This document shows positions 1 through 6,006 of a DNA stretch of 10,762 nucleotides, one piece after another. Position 1 is the first letter of the stretch. The number at the start of each line of letters is the position of its first letter. Position numbers and translations under genes: made by a program. Source of the DNA: Stenotrophomonas sp. UBA7346 (lineage in GTDB: Bacteria; Pseudomonadota; Gammaproteobacteria; Xanthomonadales; Xanthomonadaceae). The stretch spans positions 1 through 10,762 of the forward strand of contig DKPB01000008.1 of the NCBI GenBank assembly GCA_002471015.1, written 5' to 3'. Under the pieces are notes generated by a model, which was not told the origin of the DNA, did no database searches, and was given only the letters and a program-made list of their open reading frames with translations.

Positions 1-1488
1 CACCTCGTCCATCTTCGAGCCGGTATCAACCAGCGCGGTGGCGATGATGGTCAGTGAACCGCCTTCTTCAACGTTGCGTGCGGCACCGAAGAAGCGCTTC
101 GGGCGGTGCAGGGCGTTGGCATCCACACCACCGGTGAGCACCTTGCCGGAGCTGGGCACCACATTGTTGTAGGCGCGGGCCAGGCGGGTGATCGAGTCCA
201 GCAGGATCACCACGTCCTTCTTGTGCTCGACCAGGCGCTTGGCGCGTTCGATCACCATTTCGGCAACCTGCACGTGACGCGCGGCCGGCTCGTCGAAGGT
301 GGAGGAGACCACTTCGCCGCGCACGGTGCGCTGCATTTCGGTCACTTCTTCCGGGCGCTCGTCCACCAGCAGCACGATCAGGTGCACGTCCGGGTGGTTG
401 GTGGTGATGGCGGTGGCCACCTGCTGCATCATCATCGTCTTGCCGGCCTTGGGCTGGGAGACGATGAGCGAGCGCTGGCCCTTGCCCTGCGGTGCCATCA
501 GGTCGAGGATGCGACCGGTGATGTCCTCGGACGAACCATTGCCACGCTCAAGGGTGAAGCGGCGGCGCGGGAACAGCGGGGTCAGGTTCTCGAACAGCAC
601 CTTGTTCTTGGATGCTTCCAGCGGCTCGCCGTTGATCGTGTCGATCGTGGACAGCGCGAAATAGCGCTCGCCGTCCTTCGGGAAGCGGATGCGGCCGGAC
701 AGGTAGTCACCGGTGCGCAGGTTGAAGCGGCGGATCTGGCTGGGCGAGATGTAGGTGTCGTCCGGGCCGGCCAGGTAGCTGGCCTCGGCCGCGCGCAGGA
801 AGCCGAAGCCGTCGGGCAGGATTTCCAGCACGCCGTCGGCGGCGACGCCGTCACCGTGGCGGGTCAGCACCTTGAGCAGGGCGAAGATCACGTCCTGCTT
901 GCGGGCACGCGCCACGCCTTCGGAGATCTGCAGCTGCTCGGCGATCTCCAGCAGCTTCTGCGCCGGCATCTTCTTCAGGTCGCTCAGCGAATAGACCGGG
1001 AAACCTTCCGGCACGCTCGGCATCTGGCGCGGGACGAAGTTCTCGTTGCCGCCGTCGTTGCCCATGCCGTTGTCGTCGCGCTGACGGTTGCGGTCGCGGT
1101 CACGACGGTTGCGGAAACGGTCGCGGCGGTTGCCCTGGCCCTGGCCACCCTGCGGGTTGTTGTAGCGCTGCTGCGGGTTGTTGCCATCGGCGCGGGATTC
1201 GCCGCCGTCCTGGGCATTGCCTGCCGCCGGAGCGTCATTGTTGGCGTTACCTGCTGCCGGAGCGGGCGCCGATTCGGCAGCCGGTGCCGGCGTGGCCGCC
1301 GGAGCGGGGGCAGGGGCAGGGGCGGGCGCAGCGGTGGCCGGAGCGGCGGGCAGCGGCAGTGCCGGCTGGGCCGGGGCGCTGGCGGTGGTATCGCCGGTGT
1401 CTGCGGTCTTGGCTACACGCGGCTTGCGCACGCGCTTCTCGACAGGAGCGTCGGTGCTCCCGGTTTCGGAAGGAGTGTTCTCGGACAA
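1..1488 (-). CDS. rho: Transcription termination factor Rho, C-terminus outside window
   Basis: Rho is a hexameric RNA-dependent ATPase/translocase that terminates transcription of untranslated RNA in the cytoplasm. 496 codons are present; by comparison with E. coli Rho about 90 more residues lie beyond the left edge. The start is TTG at 1488, giving a protein that begins (M)SENTPSETG, with GAGAGGA as ribosome binding site 9 nt upstream; I see no better ATG. Residues 1-165 are an extension absent from E. coli Rho: Ala/Pro-rich at about 36-90, then Gly/Asn/Arg/Asp-rich at 92-150. The conserved protein starts near YSLSDLKKMP (166-175), followed by the RNA-binding fold (GDGVLEILPDGFGFLR, YISPSQIRRFNLRTGDY), Walker A PKAGKT with Lys350, Walker B LLVDE with Asp376, and the Q-loop/R-loop segment VLTGGVDANALHRPKRFFG. 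It lies downstream of trxA on the same strand, 229 bp away. The family assignment is near certain; the exact start is likely. Confidence 0.97.
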   Translation of the reverse strand, partial: MSENTPSETGSTDAPVEKRVRKPRVAKTADTGDTTASAPAQPALPLPAAPATAAPAPAPAPAPAATPAPAAESAPAPAAGNANNDAPAAGNAQDGGESRADGNNPQQRYNNPQGGQGQGNRRDRFRNRRDRDRNRQRDDNGMGNDGGNENFVPRQMPSVPEGFPVYSLSDLKKMPAQKLLEIAEQLQISEGVARARKQDVIFALLKVLTRHGDGVAADGVLEILPDGFGFLRAAEASYLAGPDDTYISPSQIRRFNLRTGDYLSGRIRFPKDGERYFALSTIDTINGEPLEASKNKVLFENLTPLFPRRRFTLERGNGSSEDITGRILDLMAPQGKGQRSLIVSQPKAGKTMMMQQVATAITTNHPDVHLIVLLVDERPEEVTEMQRTVRGEVVSSTFDEPAARHVQVAEMVIERAKRLVEHKKDVVILLDSITRLARAYNNVVPSSGKVLTGGVDANALHRPKRFFGAARNVEEGGSLTIIATALVDTGSKMDEV

Positions 1489-1609
1489 GTGCTTGATTCC
1501 TCTCGCTTGGATGTGCGAGCGCCCAGGCAGGGCGGCGAACTGGTTGGGAGTAATCCGGACGAGAACCCGCCCGGGGGTGCGGCACGCGAATGCTGCCGGA
1601 TGCAATGAC

Positions 1610-1637
1610 ACTATCATCGCGACGCGCGGGCGCGCAA
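1610..1637 (-). promoter_or_regulatory. Possible sigma70-type promoter for rho
   Basis: Read on the minus strand, TTGCGC (1632-1637) and GATAGT (1610-1615) are separated by 16 bp. A transcript from here would start near 1603 and have a leader of about 115 nt before the TTG of rho. Both boxes are imperfect and the region is GC-rich, so this is only a candidate. Such a leader could host autoregulation by Rho, as known for E. coli rho, but no rut-like tract was demonstrated. Confidence 0.3.
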
Positions 1638-1686
1638 GCGCCCGGAAAACCTTGTTGGGCCACGGTAAGGCAGGCGGCCCGGGGGG

Positions 1687-1707
1687 CCGGCGGCGCGGGG
1701 CCGCCGG
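1687..1707 (-). terminator. GC-rich hairpin just after trxA; weak terminator candidate
   Basis: CCGGCGGC (1687-1694) and GCCGCCGG (1700-1707) form a perfect 8-bp stem with a 5-nt loop, beginning 11 bp past the trxA stop codon. On the trxA strand it is followed by a run of six C and no T tract, so it is not a canonical intrinsic terminator. It may protect the 3' end or act as a Rho-independent pause, and trxA-rho read-through remains possible. Confidence 0.35.
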
Positions 1708-1717
1708 ACCGGATCGG

Positions 1718-2047
1718 TCAGGCCAGGGCCTTGTCGATCATCTGGCTCAGCTGGCCCTTGCCGACCGCGCCGATCTGGGTGGCCTGGATCTGGCCATCCT
1801 TGAACAGCAGCAGCATCGGGATCGAGCGCACGTGGTACTTCACCGCGGTGGCGCGGTTCTCGTCCACATTGACCTTGGCGATCTTCAGCTTGCCGTCGTA
1901 GGCGTCAGCCAGTTCGTCCAGGACCGGGGAAATCATCTTGCACGGGCCGCACCATTCGGCCCAGAAATCCACCAGGACCGGTTCGCCGGACTGCAGGACG
2001 GCGCTATCGAAGTCGGCATCGCCGACGTGTAAAACCTTATCGCTCAC
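1718..2047 (-). CDS. trxA: Thioredoxin 1
   Basis: A 109-residue cytoplasmic dithiol-disulfide oxidoreductase that is reduced by thioredoxin reductase and feeds electrons to ribonucleotide reductase, methionine sulfoxide reductases and other targets. The redox motif WCGPCK is complete (Cys33, Cys36), as are the buried Asp27 in VLVDFWAEWC and the cis-Pro77 in the RSIPML loop. The C-terminal helix ends QLSQMIDKALA. Length matches typical bacterial Trx1. The start is GTG at 2047, preceded by AGGAG with a 7-nt spacing. An upstream in-frame extension to 2347 would overlap rhlB and has no thioredoxin similarity, so it is not used. trxA is divergent from rhlB (196 bp apart) and precedes rho on the same strand, an order shared with E. 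coli. Confidence 0.97.
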   Translation of the reverse strand: MSDKVLHVGDADFDSAVLQSGEPVLVDFWAEWCGPCKMISPVLDELADAYDGKLKIAKVNVDENRATAVKYHVRSIPMLLLFKDGQIQATQIGAVGKGQLSQMIDKALA

Positions 2048-2243
2048 TTGGAGTCTCCTGGTGCAATGCGACTGCCCATGCCGGGTTGGCGGCCGCATTG
2101 CGGTAAACTGGGGCATTGCGCGGACAAAAGGGTACAGCCCAACGTCGCGCGACCCGGCGCAGGGGCCGCAGTGTGCGACGGTGCCCGAATCGATGCAAGC
2201 TGCCCGGCCACACTGACCGGCTGGCACTACAAAGACGAAATCA
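2048..2243. promoter_or_regulatory. Divergent intergenic region between trxA and rhlB
   Basis: 196 bp separating two oppositely directed genes, so it must hold both promoters unless they are internal. For trxA (minus strand) TTTTGT (2124-2129) and TTTACC (2102-2107) are spaced 16 bp apart, a weak match. I found no convincing -35/-10 pair for rhlB. The octamer GCATTGCG occurs at 2095-2102 and 2114-2121, flanking the TAAACT stretch; it could be a protein-binding direct repeat or chance. The Shine-Dalgarno of rhlB (AAAGACG, ending just before the start) is weak. Confidence 0.4.
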
Positions 2244-3914
2244 ATGAGCGACAAACCGCTAACCGACGTGACTTTTTCCTCCTTCGAGCTGCAGCCGACC
2301 TTGCTGGCAGGCCTTGAAGGTGCGGGTTTCACCCGCTGCACTCCCATTCAGGCACTGACCCTGCCGGTGGCCCTGCCGGGCGGCGATGTCGCCGGCCAGG
2401 CGCAGACCGGTACCGGCAAGACGCTGGCCTTCCTGGTCGCCGTCGCCAACCGCCTGCTGACCCGCCCGGCGCTGGCCGACCGCAAGCCGGAAGACCCGCG
2501 TGCGCTGATCCTGGCGCCGACCCGCGAGCTGGCCATCCAGATCCACAAGGACGCGATGAAGTTCGCCGCCGACACCGGCCTGCGCTTCGCGCTGGTCTAC
2601 GGTGGCGTGGATTACGACAAGCAGCGCGAGCTGCTGCAGCAGGGCGTGGACGTGATCATCGCCACCCCCGGCCGCCTGATCGACTACGTCAAGCAGCACA
2701 AGGTGGTATCGCTGCACGCCTGCGAGATCTGCGTGCTGGACGAAGCCGACCGCATGTTCGACCTGGGCTTCATCAAGGACATCCGCTTCCTGCTGCGGCG
2801 CATGCCCGAGCGCACCACCCGCCAGACCCTGCTGTTCAGCGCCACCCTCAGCCACCGCGTGCTGGAGCTGGCCTATGAGCACATGAACGAGCCGCAGAAG
2901 CTGGTGGTGGAGACCGAAAGCATCACCGCCGAGCGCGTGCGCCAGCGCATCTACTTCCCGGCCGACGAAGAAAAGCTGCCGTTGCTGATTGGCCTGCTGT
3001 CGCGCAGTGAAGGCGCGCGCACCATGGTGTTCGTCAATACCAAGGTGTTCGTCGAGCGTGTTGCACGTGCGCTGGAAAAGGCCGGTTATCGCGTTGGCGT
3101 GTTGTCCGGCGACGTGCCGCAGAAGAAGCGCGAGAGCCTGCTCAACCGCTTCCAGAAGGGTCAGCTGGAAATCCTGGTGGCCACCGACGTGGCTGCGCGT
3201 GGCCTGCATATCGACGGTATCAAGTACGTCTACAACTACGACCTGCCGTTTGACGCCGAAGACTACGTACATCGCATCGGTCGTACCGCACGTTTGGGCG
3301 AAGAGGGTGATGCGATCAGCTTCGCCTGCGAGCGCTACGCGATGAGCCTGCCGGACATCGAGGCCTACATCGAGCAGAAGATTCCGGTGGAATCGGTGAC
3401 CAGCGAGCTGCTGACCGCGCTGCCGCGTCCGGAGCGCGCACCGCTGCCCGAGGGTGAGGAAGGCGAGAGCGTGGGTGCGATCTTCCGCGAAGCCCGCGAG
3501 CAGAAGGCCGCTGACGAAGCCCGTCGTGGCGGTGGTCGCAGTGGTGGCAAGCCCGGCGAACGCCGTGGCGAGCGTAGCGCCGATGGCAAGCCGCGCGGCC
3601 CGCGCAAGCCGCGCAGCGAAGGCGCCCGGGGCAATGCTGACGGCTCGCCCAAGCCGCCGCGTCCGGCCGCCGAAGGTGCGCCCAATGCTGCCAACAGCCC
3701 GGCGGTGGAAGGTGAGCGCGCACCGCGCAAGCGTCGCCGTCGTCGTCACGGCCGTCCGGTGGAAGGTACCGAGGCAGCCGCCGCCGTTGCACCGGCAGTG
3801 GCCAGCAATGGCCCGGTGCAGCTGCAGGTCAAGTCGATGCGCGGCGGCAACGACAGCGATTCGTTCCTGACCCGCCTGGGTCGCAAGATCCGCCGGATGT
3901 TGTCGGGCAGCTGA
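2244..3914 (+). CDS. rhlB: DEAD-box ATP-dependent RNA helicase RhlB
   Basis: A 556-residue cytoplasmic RNA helicase. In E. coli RhlB works with RNase E and PNPase in mRNA decay; the same role here is inferred. All motifs of the two RecA-like domains are visible: Q motif (GFTRCTPIQ, 28-36), motif I AQTGTGKT (53-60), Ia PTREL (92-96), TPGRL (141-145), II DEAD (166-169), III SAT (199-201), V ATDVAARG (313-320) and VI HRIGRTAR (343-350). The helicase core ends near residue 395. The remaining 160 residues are low-complexity, rich in Gly, Arg, Lys, Pro and Ala, and close with the more ordered basic FLTRLGRKIRRML. E. coli RhlB is about 421 residues, so the tail is considerably longer here. The start is the ATG at 2244, giving MSDKPLTDVTFSSF, typical of RhlB. 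TGA at 3912-3914 is followed in frame by TAG (3915-3917), a tandem stop. Confidence 0.96.
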   Translation: MSDKPLTDVTFSSFELQPTLLAGLEGAGFTRCTPIQALTLPVALPGGDVAGQAQTGTGKTLAFLVAVANRLLTRPALADRKPEDPRALILAPTRELAIQIHKDAMKFAADTGLRFALVYGGVDYDKQRELLQQGVDVIIATPGRLIDYVKQHKVVSLHACEICVLDEADRMFDLGFIKDIRFLLRRMPERTTRQTLLFSATLSHRVLELAYEHMNEPQKLVVETESITAERVRQRIYFPADEEKLPLLIGLLSRSEGARTMVFVNTKVFVERVARALEKAGYRVGVLSGDVPQKKRESLLNRFQKGQLEILVATDVAARGLHIDGIKYVYNYDLPFDAEDYVHRIGRTARLGEEGDAISFACERYAMSLPDIEAYIEQKIPVESVTSELLTALPRPERAPLPEGEEGESVGAIFREAREQKAADEARRGGGRSGGKPGERRGERSADGKPRGPRKPRSEGARGNADGSPKPPRPAAEGAPNAANSPAVEGERAPRKRRRRRHGRPVEGTEAAAAVAPAVASNGPVQLQVKSMRGGNDSDSFLTRLGRKIRRMLSGS

Positions 3915-3938
3915 TAGCCGCGATCGCCGCGAGCCCTT

Positions 3939-3961
3939 GTAGTGCCGAGCCATGCTCGGCA
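3939..3961 (+). repeat. SMAG (GTAG-REP) copy A
   Basis: GTAG (3939-3942) followed by TGCCGAGC / CAT loop / GCTCGGCA (3943-3961), a perfect 8-bp stem. The terminal GTAG and the stem sequence are the hallmark of SMAG elements of Stenotrophomonas maltophilia, a REP family mobilised in trans by RAYT-type (TnpA-REP) proteins. No such transposase gene is in the window. Confidence 0.85.
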
Positions 3962-3984
3962 GGGGCATTACCGATAAAGCCCCT

Positions 3985-4007
3985 TGCCGAGCATGGCTCG
4001 GCACTAC
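3985..4007 (-). repeat. SMAG (GTAG-REP) copy B
   Basis: Inverted relative to copy A: TGCCGAGC (3985-3992), ATG loop, GCTCGGCA (3996-4003), then CTAC (4004-4007), which is GTAG on the minus strand. The stem is identical to copy A. It heads the first unit of the 144-bp tandem array. Confidence 0.85.
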
Positions 4008-4009
4008 AG

Positions 4010-4038
4010 CCCCTCCCATTGCGTAGCAAAGGGGAGGG
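4010..4038. repeat. CCCTCCC...GGGAGGG palindromic module, copy 1
   Basis: CCCCTCCC (4010-4017) and GGGGAGGG (4031-4038) are nearly complementary arms around a TTGC-GTA-GCAA core. On RNA it would form a stem of about 12 bp with small internal mismatches. This second repeat family lies directly against the CTAC tail of SMAG copy B and is followed 12 nt later by GAGCTTTTTGCC, whose T run could help termination. Confidence 0.7.
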
Positions 4039-4128
4039 TTGGGGAGGGGCGAGCTTTTTGCCGGTTGATGCAATCCCGGCTTCGCGGCTTGCGCTGCTCC
4101 CACCGGCCGGATGGCTGGTAAAGCCCCT

Positions 4129-4151
4129 TGCCGAGCATGGCTCGGCACTAC
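4129..4151 (-). repeat. SMAG (GTAG-REP) copy C
   Basis: TGCCGAGC (4129-4136), ATG loop, GCTCGGCA (4140-4147), CTAC (4148-4151). Sequence-identical to copy B and offset from it by exactly 144 bp. Confidence 0.85.
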
Positions 4152-4154
4152 AGC

Positions 4155-4183
4155 CCCCTCCCTTTTGCGTAGCAAGGGGAGGG
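4155..4183. repeat. CCCTCCC...GGGAGGG palindromic module, copy 2
   Basis: CCCTCCC (4156-4162) pairs with GGGAGGG (4177-4183), with TTGC / GTA / GCAA at the tip. The same downstream context as copy 1 follows (TTGGGGAGGGG, then GAGCTTTTTGCC). Small indels near the tip distinguish it from copy 1. Confidence 0.7.
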
Positions 4184-4269
4184 TTGGGGAGGGGTGAGCT
4201 TTTTGCCGGTTGATGCAATCCCCGTTTCGCGGCTGACGCCGCTCCTGCAGCGTGGCCGGCAAAGCCTGT

Positions 4270-4292
4270 TGCCGAGCATGGCCCGGCACTAC
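4270..4292 (-). repeat. SMAG (GTAG-REP) copy D, one stem mismatch
   Basis: TGCCGAGC (4270-4277), ATG loop, GCCCGGCA (4281-4288), CTAC (4289-4292). One substitution relative to copies B and C makes an A-C mismatch in the stem, so this copy is decaying. It ends 63 bp before the ftsE start and is not followed by the CCCTCCC module. Confidence 0.8.
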
Positions 4293-4342
4293 AGGTAACC
4301 CGTCACCTGATCGGCATCCCCCGCAGCCCGCCCGCGCTCCTG

Positions 4343-4348
4343 CATAAT
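4343..4348 (+). promoter_or_regulatory. Candidate -10 box of ftsE (CATAAT)
   Basis: CATAAT lies 7 nt before the ftsE ATG (4356). A transcript driven from it would begin at or within a base of the A of ATG. No good -35 hexamer is seen 16-18 bp upstream, which lowers confidence. The only Shine-Dalgarno-like bases (GGCAGG) touch the ATG with no spacing. Confidence 0.35.
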
Positions 4349-4355
4349 CGGCAGG

Positions 4356-5042
4356 ATGAACGTCCTGCGTTTTGACAATGTCAGCAAACAATATGCCGGC
4401 GGCCACCAGGCGCTGCTGGATGTCAGCTTCGAGGTGGCCGGCGGCGAAATGCTGTTCGTCACCGGGCACTCCGGTGCCGGCAAGAGCACCCTGCTCAAGC
4501 TGATCCACCTGAGCGAGCGGCCCAGCCGTGGCGCGGTGATCTTTGGTGAGCGCAACCTGCTCAAGGTGCGTGGCGGCAAGGTCGCCCTGCATCGGCGTGA
4601 GGTGGGCGCGGTGTACCAGGACCATCGCCTGCTGGTGGACCGCAGCATCGGCGAGAATGTCGCCCTGCCACTGTTGCTGCGCGGTGACCGCCGTGCCGAC
4701 AGCAGCAAGCGGGTGCGTTTGGTGCTCGAGCGCATGGGGCTGGGCCATCGCGAGAAGGCGCTGCCCAGCGAACTGTCCGCCGGCGAGCAGCAGCGCGTGG
4801 GTATTGCCCGCGCCATCGTGGCCGAGCCCAAACTATTGGTGGCGGACGAACCCACCGGCAACCTGGACCCGACCCTGGCCGCGGAAATCATGGCGCTGTT
4901 CGCCGAGCTGCCGGCGCGCGGCACCAGCGTGCTGGTGGTCAGCCATGACCTGGCGCTGATCAAGCAGATGCGCAAGCGCGTGTTGATCCTCGACCACGGC
5001 CGCCTGGTCGATGACATCTCGCCGCACGATCTGGCGGAGTGA
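4356..5042 (+). CDS. ftsE: Cell division ATP-binding protein FtsE
   Basis: A 228-residue ABC-family ATPase. With FtsX it forms the divisome complex that couples ATP hydrolysis in the cytoplasm to activation of septal peptidoglycan hydrolases in the periplasm. Walker A is GHSGAGKST (37-45), Q-loop Gln88 in YQDH, signature SAGEQQRVGIARA starting at 141 (preceded by Leu139-Ser140, with Ala where LSGGE has its first Gly), Walker B LLVADE (160-165), D-loop GNLD, and switch His197 in VVSHD. Length and N-terminus (MNVLRFDNVSKQY) fit the family. ATG at 4356 is the only sensible start although it lacks a well-spaced ribosome binding site. ftsX follows after 9 bp. In E. coli ftsY precedes ftsE, but here the upstream neighbour is a repeat array and rhlB. 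Confidence 0.96.
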   Translation: MNVLRFDNVSKQYAGGHQALLDVSFEVAGGEMLFVTGHSGAGKSTLLKLIHLSERPSRGAVIFGERNLLKVRGGKVALHRREVGAVYQDHRLLVDRSIGENVALPLLLRGDRRADSSKRVRLVLERMGLGHREKALPSELSAGEQQRVGIARAIVAEPKLLVADEPTGNLDPTLAAEIMALFAELPARGTSVLVVSHDLALIKQMRKRVLILDHGRLVDDISPHDLAE

Positions 5043-5051
5043 ACGAGCACG

Positions 5052-5999
5052 ATGAGCAAGACAGCCAATACTGAAGCGGCCGCGCCCTCGCGACTGGGCA
5101 CCTGGATCAACCATCACCTGCACAGCGTCGTGTTCAGCCTGGGGCGCGCCGTACGCAAGCCGTGGGCTACCGCCTTGACCGTGGCGGTGATGGCGCTGGC
5201 GCTGGCGCTGCCACTGGGCCTGTCGATCGCCCTGGACAACCTCAAGGTGTTCGCGGGCAGCGTGCAGCAATCGCGCGACATCAACCTGTTCCTCAAGCCC
5301 GCCGTGGATGCAGCCGCGGCGCAGGCCCTGGCCACCACCATTGGCCAGCGCCCGGAAGTGGCAGCCGTGGTGCTGCGCAGCCCCGACGAGGGCCTGGCCG
5401 AACTGCGCCAGACCGCGGGTCTGGGCGAGGCCATTGATGCCCTCGGTGAGAACCCGCTGCCAACGTTGTTGATCGTGACCCCGGCCGAGGGCGATGACGC
5501 GGCCCTGGCCAAGTCGCTGGAAGCGCTGCCCGAGGCCGACCTGGTGCAGCATGATGCGCTGTGGCGGCAACGCCTGGACGGTTGGCTGCGTTTTGGCGCG
5601 CGCCTGGTGCAGGTGCTGTCGGCACTGTTGGGGCTGGGTGCGGCGCTGGTGGTTGGCAATACCGTGCGCCTGGATATCCAGGCCCGGCGCGAGGAGATCG
5701 GCGTGCTGCAGCTGCTCGGCGCCAGCGACGGCTTCATCCGCCGCCCCTTCGTCTACCTCGGGGGCTGGTACGGCCTGGGAGCCGGTGTGGTGGCGTTGGG
5801 GCTGATCGGCATCTGCGGGCTGGCCCTGCGCGCGCCGCTGGCGGAACTGTCACAAAGCTATGGCAGCCCGTTCGTGCTGCACGGGCTGGATGCATTCCAT
5901 TCGGCAATGGTGCTGGTGGCCACCACGATACTGGGCTGGTTGGGCGCATGGCTGGTTACCGGCCATTTCCTCAGGCAGACTCGACCGACTGAAACCTGA
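5052..5999 (+). CDS. ftsX: Cell division protein FtsX, ABC permease-like subunit
   Basis: A 315-residue inner-membrane partner of FtsE. The layout is the family's: a cytoplasmic N-terminus of about 38 residues, TM1 (about 40-62, AVMALALALPLGLSIAL), a periplasmic domain of about 120 residues (ECD, roughly 63-185) that contacts hydrolase activators such as EnvC in other gammaproteobacteria, then TM2 (about 186-206), a cytoplasmic loop with RREEIGVLQLLGAS, TM3 (about 235-260) and TM4 (about 284-304). The REEIGVLQLLGA segment is the coupling loop typical of FtsX/MacB-type permeases. The start at 5052 gives MSKTANTEAAAPSRLG; the ribosome binding site is modest (GGAG within the end of ftsE). It is not followed by rpoH, as it is in E. 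coli, but by a response-regulator gene. Confidence 0.94.
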   Translation: MSKTANTEAAAPSRLGTWINHHLHSVVFSLGRAVRKPWATALTVAVMALALALPLGLSIALDNLKVFAGSVQQSRDINLFLKPAVDAAAAQALATTIGQRPEVAAVVLRSPDEGLAELRQTAGLGEAIDALGENPLPTLLIVTPAEGDDAALAKSLEALPEADLVQHDALWRQRLDGWLRFGARLVQVLSALLGLGAALVVGNTVRLDIQARREEIGVLQLLGASDGFIRRPFVYLGGWYGLGAGVVALGLIGICGLALRAPLAELSQSYGSPFVLHGLDAFHSAMVLVATTILGWLGAWLVTGHFLRQTRPTET

Positions 6000-6006
6000 G
6001 GCACGC

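Larger units (their letters stand above)
3938..4008. repeat. Inverted SMAG/REP dimer forming a long hairpin after rhlB
   Basis: A left half at 3938-3966 and a right half at 3979-4008 are reverse complements over 29 bp with a single extra T in the right half, separated by a 12-nt loop. Each half is one SMAG-type palindrome. In rhlB mRNA this would fold into a very stable hairpin starting 24 nt after the stop codon. No T run follows immediately, so it is more likely a 3'-end barrier to exonucleases or a bidirectional pause than a classic terminator. Confidence 0.85.
3975..4292. repeat. Tandem array of ~144-bp composite repeat units
   Basis: Two units start at 3975 and 4119, with a truncated third at 4260. 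Each full unit contains, in order, TAAAGCCCC, a minus-strand SMAG palindrome, a CCCTCCC...GGGAGGG palindrome, TTGGGGAGGGG, GAGCTTTTTGCCGGTTGATG, CAATCC and a diverged segment around CGCGGCT. The first 115 bp of units 1 and 2 are nearly identical; the last 25-30 bp diverge. The third unit keeps only the SMAG. No coding function is credible. Such an array most likely arose by duplication of a composite SMAG element. Confidence 0.85.

Noticed and set aside
106..1608. 500-codon plus-strand open frame opposite rho
   Set aside because: It is a shadow of rho; the translation is low-complexity (His, Gly, Val, Arg runs) and has no recognisable family.
2048..2347. N-terminal extension of thioredoxin to an ATG at 2347
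   Set aside because: It would overlap the start of rhlB on the other strand, lacks thioredoxin similarity, and the GTG at 2047 has a good ribosome binding site and the correct protein length.
3829..4218. Short open frames on both strands inside the SMAG array (also 4019-4213)
   Set aside because: They are translations of palindromic repeats, with duplicated segments caused by the tandem units. Such products are commonly mis-annotated as hypothetical proteins.
3939..4292. CRISPR array
   Set aside because: Repeats are REP-type palindromes of varying orientation with a 144-bp period, and the intervening sequence is itself duplicated rather than unique spacers. No cas genes are present.
2259..4748. 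829-codon open frame on the minus strand across rhlB, the repeats and ftsE
   Set aside because: It is antisense to two certain genes and its translation is His/Gln/Ala-rich without domains. Long antisense frames are expected in high-GC genes because of codon bias.
5860..6006. Longer start for the response regulator inside ftsX
   Set aside because: It would overlap the last 140 bp of ftsX in another frame. ATG 6007 has GAGG at suitable spacing and puts the REC fold at the N-terminus.
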